A DNA stretch of 25,166 nt. Source: an uncultured bacterium. Its GTDB lineage: Bacteria > Planctomycetota > UBA8742 > UBA2392. The translations under genes and the position numbers were made by a program. Position 1 is the first letter of the stretch. Each line of letters starts with the position of its first letter. The notes beneath the pieces are model-generated. The model was given only the letters and a program-made list of their open reading frames with translations. It did not search any database and was not told the DNA's origin. Below are positions 8,701-14,103 of this stretch, piece by piece. Location of the stretch: the NCBI GenBank assembly GCA_938014885.1, contig CALLQI010000016.1:1-25166 (forward strand), in the 5' to 3' direction.

Positions 8701-9239
8701 CGGGTGTCGTCGGTTTCTTCGTGTTCGGCCAGCGTAATCAGGCGGGCCAGCACGCTCTTGTTGGCCGGTGACAGGTCGGCCTTTTCGGGTTCAAAGCCTT
8801 CGACGGTGCTGAAGTCGCATTCGCGCAGCATGAATTGGATCATGCCCTCAAGGCCAAGCTCGCGGCCGTCCTGCGGGCTGAACACGCGGTTGATGCCGTA
8901 GTCGTGCAGCTCGCGGATTTCTTCAGGCACAATCACGCCACCGCCGCCGCCGAATATGCGGATGTGCGGCGCGCCCTTTTCACGCAGCAGGTCGTACATG
9001 TACTTGAAGAATTCCATGTGGCCGCCCTGGTAGCTGCTGATGGCGATGCCCTGGGCGTCTTCCTGGATGGCGGCGTTGACGATTTCTTCGGCGCTGCGGT
9101 TGTGGCCGAGGTGGATGACTTCGGCACCGTTGGCCTGCAGCAGGCGGCGCATGATGTTAATGCTGACGTCGTGCCCATCGAACAGGGACGCCGCGGTCAC
9201 GAAGCGGACCTTGTGAGACAGTTTGAAGGGCTCGCGCAT
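5748..9239 (-). CDS. icmF: Fused isobutyryl-CoA mutase IcmF (B12 domain, G-protein chaperone, mutase)
   Basis: A 1163-residue single-chain acyl-CoA mutase. Residues 1-140 are a cobalamin-binding domain with DGHDVS (His23 as lower axial ligand), SSYQGGH and FGGGGG. Residues 210-420 are a MeaB/ArgK-like GTPase chaperone with P-loop GVTGTGGAGKSS (217-228), ETSGIGQAD and NKFE. The C-terminal 600 residues are the TIM-barrel mutase, with SISGYHIAEAGANP, YHIQTSGRSLHAMEIDFND and NPLQGSFIIEELTDLVEEA. This domain order is diagnostic of IcmF rather than two-subunit methylmalonyl-CoA mutase; IcmF interconverts isobutyryl-CoA and n-butyryl-CoA, and some members act on isovaleryl-CoA. The start at 9239 is preferred because AGGA lies six bases upstream and the next residues match the family; the frame extends to 9311. 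The gene is monocistronic by context, with a hairpin terminator of the upstream gene 90 bp away. Confidence 0.95.
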   Translation of the reverse strand: MREPFKLSHKVRFVTAASLFDGHDVSINIMRRLLQANGAEVIHLGHNRSAEEIVNAAIQEDAQGIAISSYQGGHMEFFKYMYDLLREKGAPHIRIFGGGGGVIVPEEIRELHDYGINRVFSPQDGRELGLEGMIQFMLRECDFSTVEGFEPEKADLSPANKSVLARLITLAEHEETDDTRKSARRESTRASRKATRKLHKLLKDKLGKRKLATPVLGVTGTGGAGKSSLTDELLRRYLQDFPDQHVAVLSIDPTRRRTGGALLGDRIRMNALHNPRVYMRSLATRESGSELSEALDEAIDVVKAAGFDLVIVETSGIGQADGEITRFADTTLYVMTSEYGAATQLEKIEMLDFADFIALNKFERRGAKDALRDIRKQVWRNQGAPMNRKPDDMPVYPTIAAQFNDLGVNALYQALLARLSELAGRELKTSWYAQTCGLEGPEQKTVVPGKRIRYLSEVSETVRGYHRWSEQQRAIAHKLGACWTSLVELGDTKAEPLTELRVEEGKDPVIRALRERHNDLLAELDPSCLRELRAWPALEKGYTDDQGVYEVRGREIRVSNYVVTLSGTKLPKVALPRYHDWGDRLCWLLEENVPGRFPYTGGVYPYKRSGEDPTRMFAGEGPAVRTNRRFHLVSTGQPAARLSTAFDSVTLYGEDPHERPDIYGKVGESGVAIFTVEEMEVLYAGFDLCAPTTSVSMTINGPAPIILAFFFQAAIRQQARRFLMQQGRLKAARAPERLYVPFAKGRAATPAEAADPDALRNAAWQDPRCFDETWEQMQSLLSADELEKISTETVSAVRGTVQADILKEDQAQNTCIFSIEFALRMMGDVQAWFIDHNVRNYYSVSISGYHIAEAGANPITQLAFTLANGFTYVEAYRARGMDVNSFAPNLSFFFSNGVDAEYSVIGRVARRIWAVAMKRMYGANERSQMLKYHIQTSGRSLHAMEIDFNDIRTTLQALYAIYDNCNSLHTNAYDEAITTPTDNSVRRALAIQHIINKELGMAKNENPLQGSFIIEELTDLVEEAVLQEFDRITERGGAIGAMETQYQRGKIQDESMYYEQQKFSGELPIIGVNTFLNPNPSEEDRKVELARATTDEKQGCIRRLREFQSKHNAHAQQALESLKKVALAGQNIFGELMKTVSHCSLGQISHALYEVGGQYRRNM

Positions 9240-9275
9240 GCGGGTTCCTGCCGGTGTAGCTGCCGGCAGCGTGTA

Positions 9276-9281
9276 TTTATA
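9276..9281 (-). promoter_or_regulatory. Possible -10 element of icmF
   Basis: On the minus strand TATAAA, within an AT-rich island in otherwise GC-rich DNA, lies 37 bp upstream of the icmF ATG. A matching -35 at the usual spacing is not evident. Between it and the start codon is a perfect 10-bp palindrome CTGCCGGCAG (9260-9269), which could be an operator or a leader stem. Confidence 0.35.
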
Positions 9282-9328
9282 GACCGGAAACGCCCCAACG
9301 TGTAGGGCCAAGGGCCCCGGAAATGCAA

Positions 9329-9353
9329 CCGGACCCGCGCAAGGCGAGTCCGG
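9329..9353 (-). terminator. Intrinsic-type terminator of the zinc-ribbon peptidase gene
   Basis: Read on the minus strand, CCGGACTCG and CGGGTCCGG form a 9-bp stem (one U-G pair) around a 7-nt loop, followed by TTGCATTT. It begins 18 bp after the stop codon at 9371. The T-tract is interrupted, so efficiency is uncertain. Confidence 0.55.
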
Positions 9354-9370
9354 GCCTGATGTTGTGCGGC

Positions 9371-11866
9371 CTACTCGTCTTCGCGTCGCGGCAGCGCGGG
9401 CGGGGTCTGGTGCGGGTTGTCAAAGCCGCCGGGCAGGCGTGATTCCTCAAGTTTGCCGCCGTCACTGCCTTTGCCTACGTCGTCGGGGTCGAGTGCCATG
9501 GTGAAGTCGATGTACTCTTTTTCGATCTTCTCCCAGTCTGCGTCCTTGCTGATTCCGAAGAGCTCTTTGAACGCGCGTTCTCCCTTGGTGTCGCTGTAGC
9601 TTTCGAGCACGATCTCGCCGGTGTAGTCCTTTTTCAGGTAATCCCACCAGGCCTGGCGATAGGGGTAGCTGCTGCCCTTCTTGTAGTTGTGGAAGAAGTA
9701 GCTGGCCTGGCAGGCGGCCGCGTAGTACTGCCCCAGACAGTAGCTGGCAAGCTGGTTTGCGTGCTCCTGGCTGCGGATGACGACGCCCATTTCCTGCAGG
9801 CGCTCAAGCCCGATGTTCGCGACCTGGTTGTAGCTGCGGGCGCGAATCATGTCCTGGATACGGAAGATCACGCGGTTGTTCAGCTGCTTGTATGAGCCCT
9901 GCAGGCTTTGCAGTCGCAGGTGGTTCAGCTCAAGGAAGGTGTAGGTGGCGCGAATGCCTTCGCCGCCGCCGCGCACGAAGCCGGCCACGGAGTCGGTGAT
10001 GCCTTCCTGCACCAGAATGCTGGTGTAGCGGGGCCGGGTAAGCGTACCGCCGCGTTCAAAGTCGATCTTGGAGAAGTCGATCGGGTAGGCCGAGTAGTGG
10101 TCCGACAGCATGTGGAAGGTTTCGTGGATCAGCACCGATTCATTGAACCACTGGCTGTCCTTGTCGGCGCTGTTGCGGTCGTCCCAGGTAACCACGATGG
10201 AAGCCGGCGGCGAATAGAACGCGCGGGCGCCGGGGATGAAGCCGTCCGGGTTTTCGTCCTTTAGGTAGGTGTCGAACGACTCCTGGTCTTTCAGGACCAT
10301 GATCGCGATCGGCCAGCCTTCGGCTTCGGCCTGTTCGCCCAGCGTCGGGTAGACCGTGCCGTCGGGCTTTTTGGCAAAGCCCTGGCCGATGGGTTTGACG
10401 CGCTGCAGTTTGAACTCGTCGATGAAGTTCTTGCGGAACCATTCGTGCAGGTGCTGCAGCAGGGCTGACTTGCTGCCCAATGATTCCAGGAAGCTTGGGT
10501 CCAGCGCCTCCGAGCCAATGGGCTTTTCGACGAAGACGATGAAGGGCTTCCAGTAGGTGTAGGTCCAGATCTGGTCGATGGTTTCGCTTTCGCGGCGCAT
10601 GGCCTCCGGGCACCAGGCGCGGCGACCCTTCTTGCGGTTCCACTTGGCGTTGAAGGCGTTGTCGGCCTTGAAGCGGATGAAGGCCTCGCGGGCCTTGATT
10701 GCAAAGCCGTCTTTCTTGTCCTGTTCAAGCAGCGCGTTGCCCGCGTCCAGCACGATCTTTTCTGTCGCAAGCAGGTCGGTCAGCTTGCTGGGCGGATACA
10801 GGCCCACGTCGTGGTAGACTTCGCTGTCTTCGGTGATCTTGCGGTAGGCTTCGTTGAAATCGGACACGCCTTCTACTTCCCAGCGTTCAAAGTCGTCGAA
10901 CACGGCCGGGCGGGCGTAGGGCTTCCAGCCCAGGCGCTCCGCCATCAGCTTGAACTGCGGGTTGACTTCCTTGACTTTGCGGCCGTTGACCGTGCGCTCC
11001 ATGGTGACGCGGCGGTTTTCGGTAATCATTTTGTTGACGGCGAGTTCGAGCAGCTCGGTTGACGAGCGGAACTTGTCGTTATCGAGCATGACCGCCACTT
11101 CGGTCTGGTGCTCCGAGCTCATCGAGTCGAACTTGCGCGACAGCATGTCGGCCCATGAATCCTGCAGCGCCTTGAAGTCGGTGTTGGTGTTCTTTTCGCG
11201 GGCTTTCTTGTATTGCTCAATCATGCGGGTCGGCTCAAGCGCGTCGGCGTTCTTGAGCTCGTTGCGCATCGACTTCAGCAGCTCTGCATCCGGGTCCACC
11301 TTGGCCGCATCGGATTGGTTGCCCTGCGCCGTTCCGCCGCCACCGCCGCTGGGGCCGCTCATGGCGACGATCACGATCACAACCAGGATCACGCCCAGCA
11401 CGCCGCCACCAATGCCCAGCATCATGGGCATGTTGTTCTTCTTGGCAGGTGCCGCGCCCGGCATGCCGCGACCGGGCATCGCACGGCCCGGGGGTGCAGG
11501 CACAGGACCGCGCGTGGGCGCGCGGCCGGTAGGACGCACTGCGGCCGCGCGTCCGGAATGCGCCATCTGCGGCGCGGGCTGTCCGATCACGGTTTCTTCT
11601 TTGCGCAGCACGCCGGCGCCGCCGGTCATGTCCACTTCCGCTGCACGGGCCGGGGGTGCGGTGTCTTCGCCGTTCACCAGGGCGTCAATGTCGGCTCGAC
11701 GGATGGTACGGGTGCCGCCCACGATGGTGGGGTTGGCCACCTGCGGCGAGGGCACGGTTACGGCTGCCCCGCACTTCTTGCAGGTGGTACGTTTGCCGGC
11801 GTGATGAGGCCCGACGGAGTACTTCGTGCCGCACGCTGGGCACGGAAACACGATGTTGTCTGACAT
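9371..11866 (-). CDS. Zinc-ribbon, single-TM protein with extracytoplasmic HExxH metallopeptidase-like domain
   Basis: From the ATG at 11866 the protein has 831 residues. It opens with a zinc ribbon (Cys9, Cys12, Cys29, Cys32: CPACG ... CKKCG) of the MJ0042-like type common in planctomycete and myxobacterial proteins. A Pro/Ala/Gly/Arg-rich linker follows, then one membrane helix at about 146-169 (MLGIGGGVLGVILVVIVIVAM), then about 660 mostly charged residues. The latter contain HETFH (581-585) and QEGITD with Glu621, a pattern compatible with a gluzincin-type zinc site; the region is reminiscent of DUF1570-like proteins. Predicted topology is zinc ribbon inside, peptidase outside. The chosen start has GGGAGAAGG shortly upstream; the frame stays open to 12067, next to a heptad array, so a 67-residue longer form is possible. 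Substrate unknown. An ECF sigma gene lies upstream on the same strand, but 420 bp of repeats separate them. Confidence 0.8.
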   Translation of the reverse strand: MSDNIVFPCPACGTKYSVGPHHAGKRTTCKKCGAAVTVPSPQVANPTIVGGTRTIRRADIDALVNGEDTAPPARAAEVDMTGGAGVLRKEETVIGQPAPQMAHSGRAAAVRPTGRAPTRGPVPAPPGRAMPGRGMPGAAPAKKNNMPMMLGIGGGVLGVILVVIVIVAMSGPSGGGGGTAQGNQSDAAKVDPDAELLKSMRNELKNADALEPTRMIEQYKKAREKNTNTDFKALQDSWADMLSRKFDSMSSEHQTEVAVMLDNDKFRSSTELLELAVNKMITENRRVTMERTVNGRKVKEVNPQFKLMAERLGWKPYARPAVFDDFERWEVEGVSDFNEAYRKITEDSEVYHDVGLYPPSKLTDLLATEKIVLDAGNALLEQDKKDGFAIKAREAFIRFKADNAFNAKWNRKKGRRAWCPEAMRRESETIDQIWTYTYWKPFIVFVEKPIGSEALDPSFLESLGSKSALLQHLHEWFRKNFIDEFKLQRVKPIGQGFAKKPDGTVYPTLGEQAEAEGWPIAIMVLKDQESFDTYLKDENPDGFIPGARAFYSPPASIVVTWDDRNSADKDSQWFNESVLIHETFHMLSDHYSAYPIDFSKIDFERGGTLTRPRYTSILVQEGITDSVAGFVRGGGEGIRATYTFLELNHLRLQSLQGSYKQLNNRVIFRIQDMIRARSYNQVANIGLERLQEMGVVIRSQEHANQLASYCLGQYYAAACQASYFFHNYKKGSSYPYRQAWWDYLKKDYTGEIVLESYSDTKGERAFKELFGISKDADWEKIEKEYIDFTMALDPDDVGKGSDGGKLEESRLPGGFDNPHQTPPALPRREDE

Positions 11867-12076
11867 CGCCTTCTCCCTGGCTGCTTCCTTGCGGGCTGTT
11901 GCCCCGGAAGGGCCACTGTAGGACATTTCGGACGAATCGGAAAGCTCTGGTCCATCGCCGGACGGTGACTGCCCGGCGTGTTTTGATGCAAGCTCCTGCA
12001 CGCGCCGCGTAAGCTCGGGCGGTGGTGTGGGGCCTCGAAAACGGTTGCCGACAGGATCGGTTGGCATGGGTGTCTC

Positions 12077-12223
12077 TGCTCGGTGCTCAGTGCTCGGTGC
12101 TCAGTGCTCAGTGCTCGGTGCTTGGTGCTCAGTGCTCGGTGCTCGGTGCTCAGTGCTCAGTGCTCGGTGCTTGGCGCTCGGTGCTTGGTGCTTGGTGCTC
12201 AGTGCTTGGTGCTCGGTGCTCGG
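12077..12223. repeat. Heptad array (TGCTCRG)n, 21 units
   Basis: Twenty-one consecutive in-phase heptads, mostly TGCTCGG, TGCTCAG and TGCTTGG, run from 12077 to 12223. The reverse complement is the GAGCACY motif of 123-220. GGAGGCT/TGGGGCT-like heptads continue to about 12244. The 7-bp period is not a multiple of three, and the ORFs through it give only periodic low-complexity peptides, so it is non-coding. It lies upstream of the zinc-ribbon gene. Confidence 0.95.
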
Positions 12224-12260
12224 GGAGGCTTGGGGCTTGGGGCTTACGCCTGACTCCCGC

Positions 12261-12288
12261 CTCCAACCTCCAACCTCCAACCTCCAAA
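12261..12288. repeat. Heptad array (CTCCAAC)n, four units
   Basis: Three CTCCAAC units and one CTCCAAA fill 12261-12288 and end next to the stop codon of the sigma-factor gene at 12290. A different consensus from the neighbouring TGCTCRG array, but the same 7-bp period. Confidence 0.85.
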
Positions 12289-12289
12289 C

Positions 12290-12832
12290 TCACTCCAGCT
12301 TCTCTCTCAACTTCTCCAGTCCCAGCCGGTGGCGTGACTCCACCGTCTTCACTGGTGTTCCGGTGATTTCCGCTATCTCCGGGAAACTCAGCTCGCCGTA
12401 CACCCGCAGCAGGATCACTTCGCGCTGCTCATCGGGCAGTTGCTTTACCGCCGCCTCGATCGCTGCTGCTTCTTCGGCAGTCGCGAGGCCGTCTTTCGGC
12501 CTCACGAGTGGTATCTCGGCAAAGCGCGCGGTCAGCTTTCGTTCGTGGCCGCGGCGGCGAAACTCGTCATACACCTGGTTGCGCAGGGTCTTGAAGAAGA
12601 AAGCCCGCGGGTTGGTGTAGCCCGCCAGCTTGTGCGCGTTCTTCACGACCTTGAGCCACAGTTCCTGCACGCAGTCGGCGGCCAGTTCAGCCTGGCCGGC
12701 CAGTGCCAGCGCGTAGCCGTACAGGCCGCGCGCGTGGCGTTCATACAGGTGCATGAAGGCCCCCGCGTCGCCGCCGGTGAAAGCGGACAACAACTGTGAG
12801 TCAGTCAATTCCGTGACGGCCCGTTCCACCAT
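12290..12832 (-). CDS. ECF-type RNA polymerase sigma factor
   Basis: A 180-residue sigma-70 family protein of extracytoplasmic-function size. Region 2 spans about residues 12-80 (LLSAFTGGDAGAFMHLYERH, then DCVQELWLKVVKN and RAFFFKTLRNQVYDEFRRR). Region 4 spans about 125-178 (LPDEQREVILLRVYGELSFPEIAEITG, then TPVKTVESRHRLGLEKLREKL), the helix-turn-helix that reads the -35 element. The ATG at 12832 is chosen because the family normally begins a few residues before TDSQLL; a TTG at 12865 is in frame, but it would place a perfect hairpin (12844-12865) inside the coding region. No anti-sigma factor is encoded next to it, which makes control by the adjacent PP2C phosphatase (and an unseen kinase) or by transcription worth considering. 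Target promoters are unknown. Confidence 0.93.
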   Translation of the reverse strand: MVERAVTELTDSQLLSAFTGGDAGAFMHLYERHARGLYGYALALAGQAELAADCVQELWLKVVKNAHKLAGYTNPRAFFFKTLRNQVYDEFRRRGHERKLTARFAEIPLVRPKDGLATAEEAAAIEAAVKQLPDEQREVILLRVYGELSFPEIAEITGTPVKTVESRHRLGLEKLREKLE

Positions 12833-12843
12833 CGATGGGACGC

Positions 12844-12865
12844 TTGAGGGGTGTGAAACCCTCAA
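12844..12865 (-). promoter_or_regulatory. Perfect inverted repeat in the leader of the sigma-factor gene
   Basis: TTGAGGG-N8-CCCTCAA is a perfect 7-bp inverted repeat 11 bp upstream of the ATG at 12832. It could be an operator or an RNA hairpin limiting translation initiation, since no strong Shine-Dalgarno is visible there. It lacks a following T-tract in the gene's direction. Confidence 0.45.
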
Positions 12866-12873
12866 AACTTTCT

Positions 12874-12901
12874 AAAAAGCCGGCGCCCTGTGTCAGCCGG
12901 C
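12874..12901 (-). terminator. Intrinsic terminator between PP2C and sigma-factor genes
   Basis: Read on the minus strand, GCCGGC, an 11-nt loop and GCCGGC are followed by TTTTTAG, a typical rho-independent layout. It lies about 80 bp after the PP2C stop and 42 bp before the sigma ATG, so the two genes are probably not a simple operon unless read-through is regulated here. Confidence 0.6.
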
Positions 12902-12931
12902 GGGCCCCGTGGCAGCAGCCCCTAATCAAAG

Positions 12932-12954
12932 ACCCCCGGCACAGGCGCGGGGGT
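12932..12954 (-). terminator. Second hairpin downstream of PP2C
   Basis: On the minus strand ACCCCCG and CGGGGGT pair around a 9-nt loop and are followed by CTTTGATTAG. It begins 28 bp after the PP2C stop codon and would work in tandem with the stronger hairpin at 12874-12901. The T-tract is weak. Confidence 0.4.
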
Positions 12955-12981
12955 GTGAGCATATCCCGGTTGCCGGCCAGC

Positions 12982-13716
12982 TTACTCTACAAGGCACAGC
13001 CCGACCGTGATGTTGTCAGTGCCGCCGGCCTGGTTGGCGTGTTCGATCAGGTCAGCAGCCATGGCCTCAAGGTTCTGGCCGTGGCGCTGGACGCACTGGA
13101 AAATCTGCGCGTCTGTCACCAGGTCGGTCAGGCCGTCGCTGCACAGGATGTAGATGTCGCCGGTTTTGGCCTTTTCCCACTTCACGTCAACTTCTACCCC
13201 GGGCTCCATGCCAAGCGCGCGGGTAATGATGTTCTTGAGCGGGTGGCTGCGGGCGTCTTCCTCGCTGATCAGGTTCTTGCGGCGCAGCTCACCGACCCAC
13301 GAGTGGTCTTCGGTCACCTGGCTGAGCTTGGCGTCGCGCACGCGGTAGATGCGGCTGTCGCCGACGTTGGCGGTGACGATGTGATCGTTGCTGAGCAGGG
13401 TCGCCACGATCGTGGTGCCCATGTTCTTGAGGGCCGCGTCACTGTTGCCGCGACGGTAGATTTCTTTGTTGGCGTTGCGGACGCACTTGCCCAGCAGCTC
13501 AGCATCTTTGCGTTCGTCGCTGCTGCCCTTGGGGCGGGCCTTGAAGGCGTCAACGAGCGTGGAAATGGCAATCCCGGAGGCGATTTCGCCACCCAAGTGA
13601 CCACCCATGCCGTCTGCGACTACGCAAAGACCCGCTTCTTCAACGATGGCGCAAGCGTCTTCGTTGTTCTTGCGTTGCAGACCGACATCTGTAGCCGTGA
13701 CCATCCGCACGACCAT
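12982..13716 (-). CDS. PP2C-type serine/threonine protein phosphatase
   Basis: A 244-residue PPM/PP2C phosphatase of the bacterial PrpC/Stp type, which removes phosphate from Ser/Thr using two metal ions. Motifs in order are TDVGLQRKNNED (9-20), VVADGMGGH (32-40), NVGDSRIYR (118-125), SDGLTD (193-198) and GGTDNIT (231-237); the Asp residues of ADGMGGH, SDG and TDN are the metal ligands. It is a stand-alone catalytic domain with no membrane segment or regulatory extension, so it acts in the cytoplasm. The ATG at 13716 has AGGAAC with normal spacing upstream; the frame extends to 13752. No kinase gene is adjacent in the window, although such phosphatases usually oppose Hanks-type kinases. The ECF sigma gene downstream is a candidate pathway partner by position only. 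Confidence 0.94.
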   Translation of the reverse strand: MVVRMVTATDVGLQRKNNEDACAIVEEAGLCVVADGMGGHLGGEIASGIAISTLVDAFKARPKGSSDERKDAELLGKCVRNANKEIYRRGNSDAALKNMGTTIVATLLSNDHIVTANVGDSRIYRVRDAKLSQVTEDHSWVGELRRKNLISEEDARSHPLKNIITRALGMEPGVEVDVKWEKAKTGDIYILCSDGLTDLVTDAQIFQCVQRHGQNLEAMAADLIEHANQAGGTDNITVGLCLVE

Positions 13717-13946
13717 GACGCCGTTCCTGAAACCGGCATCCGTATGGGGCATATCCCACCCGTCTTCCGCCGGAAACCCTAGTGCAATCGGGACAAGCTA
13801 TCGTCCGTAATCACGGAGTCAATGTTTCCGATTCATTCGTAAACCCCGATTGTATCGTCCCGAATGCACAGTTTGCAAGGTGTCGTTGACCGGGCGGGTG
13901 CACGCCCCCACAATCCATGTAGAAGGAAGGGGAGAGGGGCGATAGG

Positions 13947-14016
13947 GGTCAAGGTCAGGGTCAAGGTTAGGTTTAGGGCAAGGGGCTAGGGGTTAGGGGC
14001 TTGGGGTTAGGGGCTT
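13947..14016. repeat. Heptad array (GGGGYTW)n, ten units
   Basis: Ten in-phase heptads run from 13947 to 14016; the last five are GGGGCTA, GGGGTTA, GGGGCTT, GGGGTTA, GGGGCTT, and earlier ones are degenerate (GGTCAAG, GTCAGGG, TCAAGGT). The G-run on one strand every seven bases could in principle form a G-quadruplex upstream of the barrel gene. Confidence 0.8.
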
Positions 14017-14043
14017 TGCCACTGCCTCCCGCCTCCAAACTCA

Positions 14044-14099
14044 CAAAGCACGAAGCACGAGACACGAAACACGAACCACCAAGCACGACACACGGAACA
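14044..14099. repeat. Heptad array (CGAAGCA)n, eight units, next to the barrel gene start
   Basis: Eight degenerate heptads (CAAAGCA, CGAAGCA, CGAGACA, CGAAACA, CGAACCA, CCAAGCA, CGACACA, CGGAACA) end 4 bp before the ATG at 14104, so the 5' leader of the barrel gene is made of repeat sequence. Confidence 0.8.
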
Positions 14100-14103
14100 C
14101 TTC

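Larger units (their letters stand above)
13717..14103. other. Divergent intergenic region between PP2C and outer-membrane barrel genes
   Basis: This 387-bp spacer must carry promoters for both flanking genes. TATCGTCC occurs twice in direct orientation (13799-13806 and 13853-13860), with similar bases following each (GTAATCAC and CGAATGCAC), a possible pair of regulator or sigma sites. The right half is taken up by two heptad arrays, listed separately. No RNA gene or further ORF was found. Confidence 0.5.

Noticed and set aside
5814..8771. Long plus-strand open frames opposite icmF
   Set aside because: The minus strand has the complete IcmF sequence; the opposite frames are rich in Val, Ala, His and Gln from reversed codons and lack domains.
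5748..9239. Methylmalonyl-CoA mutase large subunit
   Set aside because: The order B12 domain, GTPase, mutase in one chain is the IcmF arrangement, and C-terminal blocks match IcmF.
12022..12620. Open frames giving peptides such as repeated SVLGAQC across the repeat region
   Set aside because: They are translations of the 7-bp tandem array; peptide periodicity comes from the DNA repeat, and no domain is present.
13947..14016. Telomere-like (TTAGGG) repeats
   Set aside because: The period is seven and the unit GGGGYTW is degenerate; it sits between two genes and fits the other heptad arrays.
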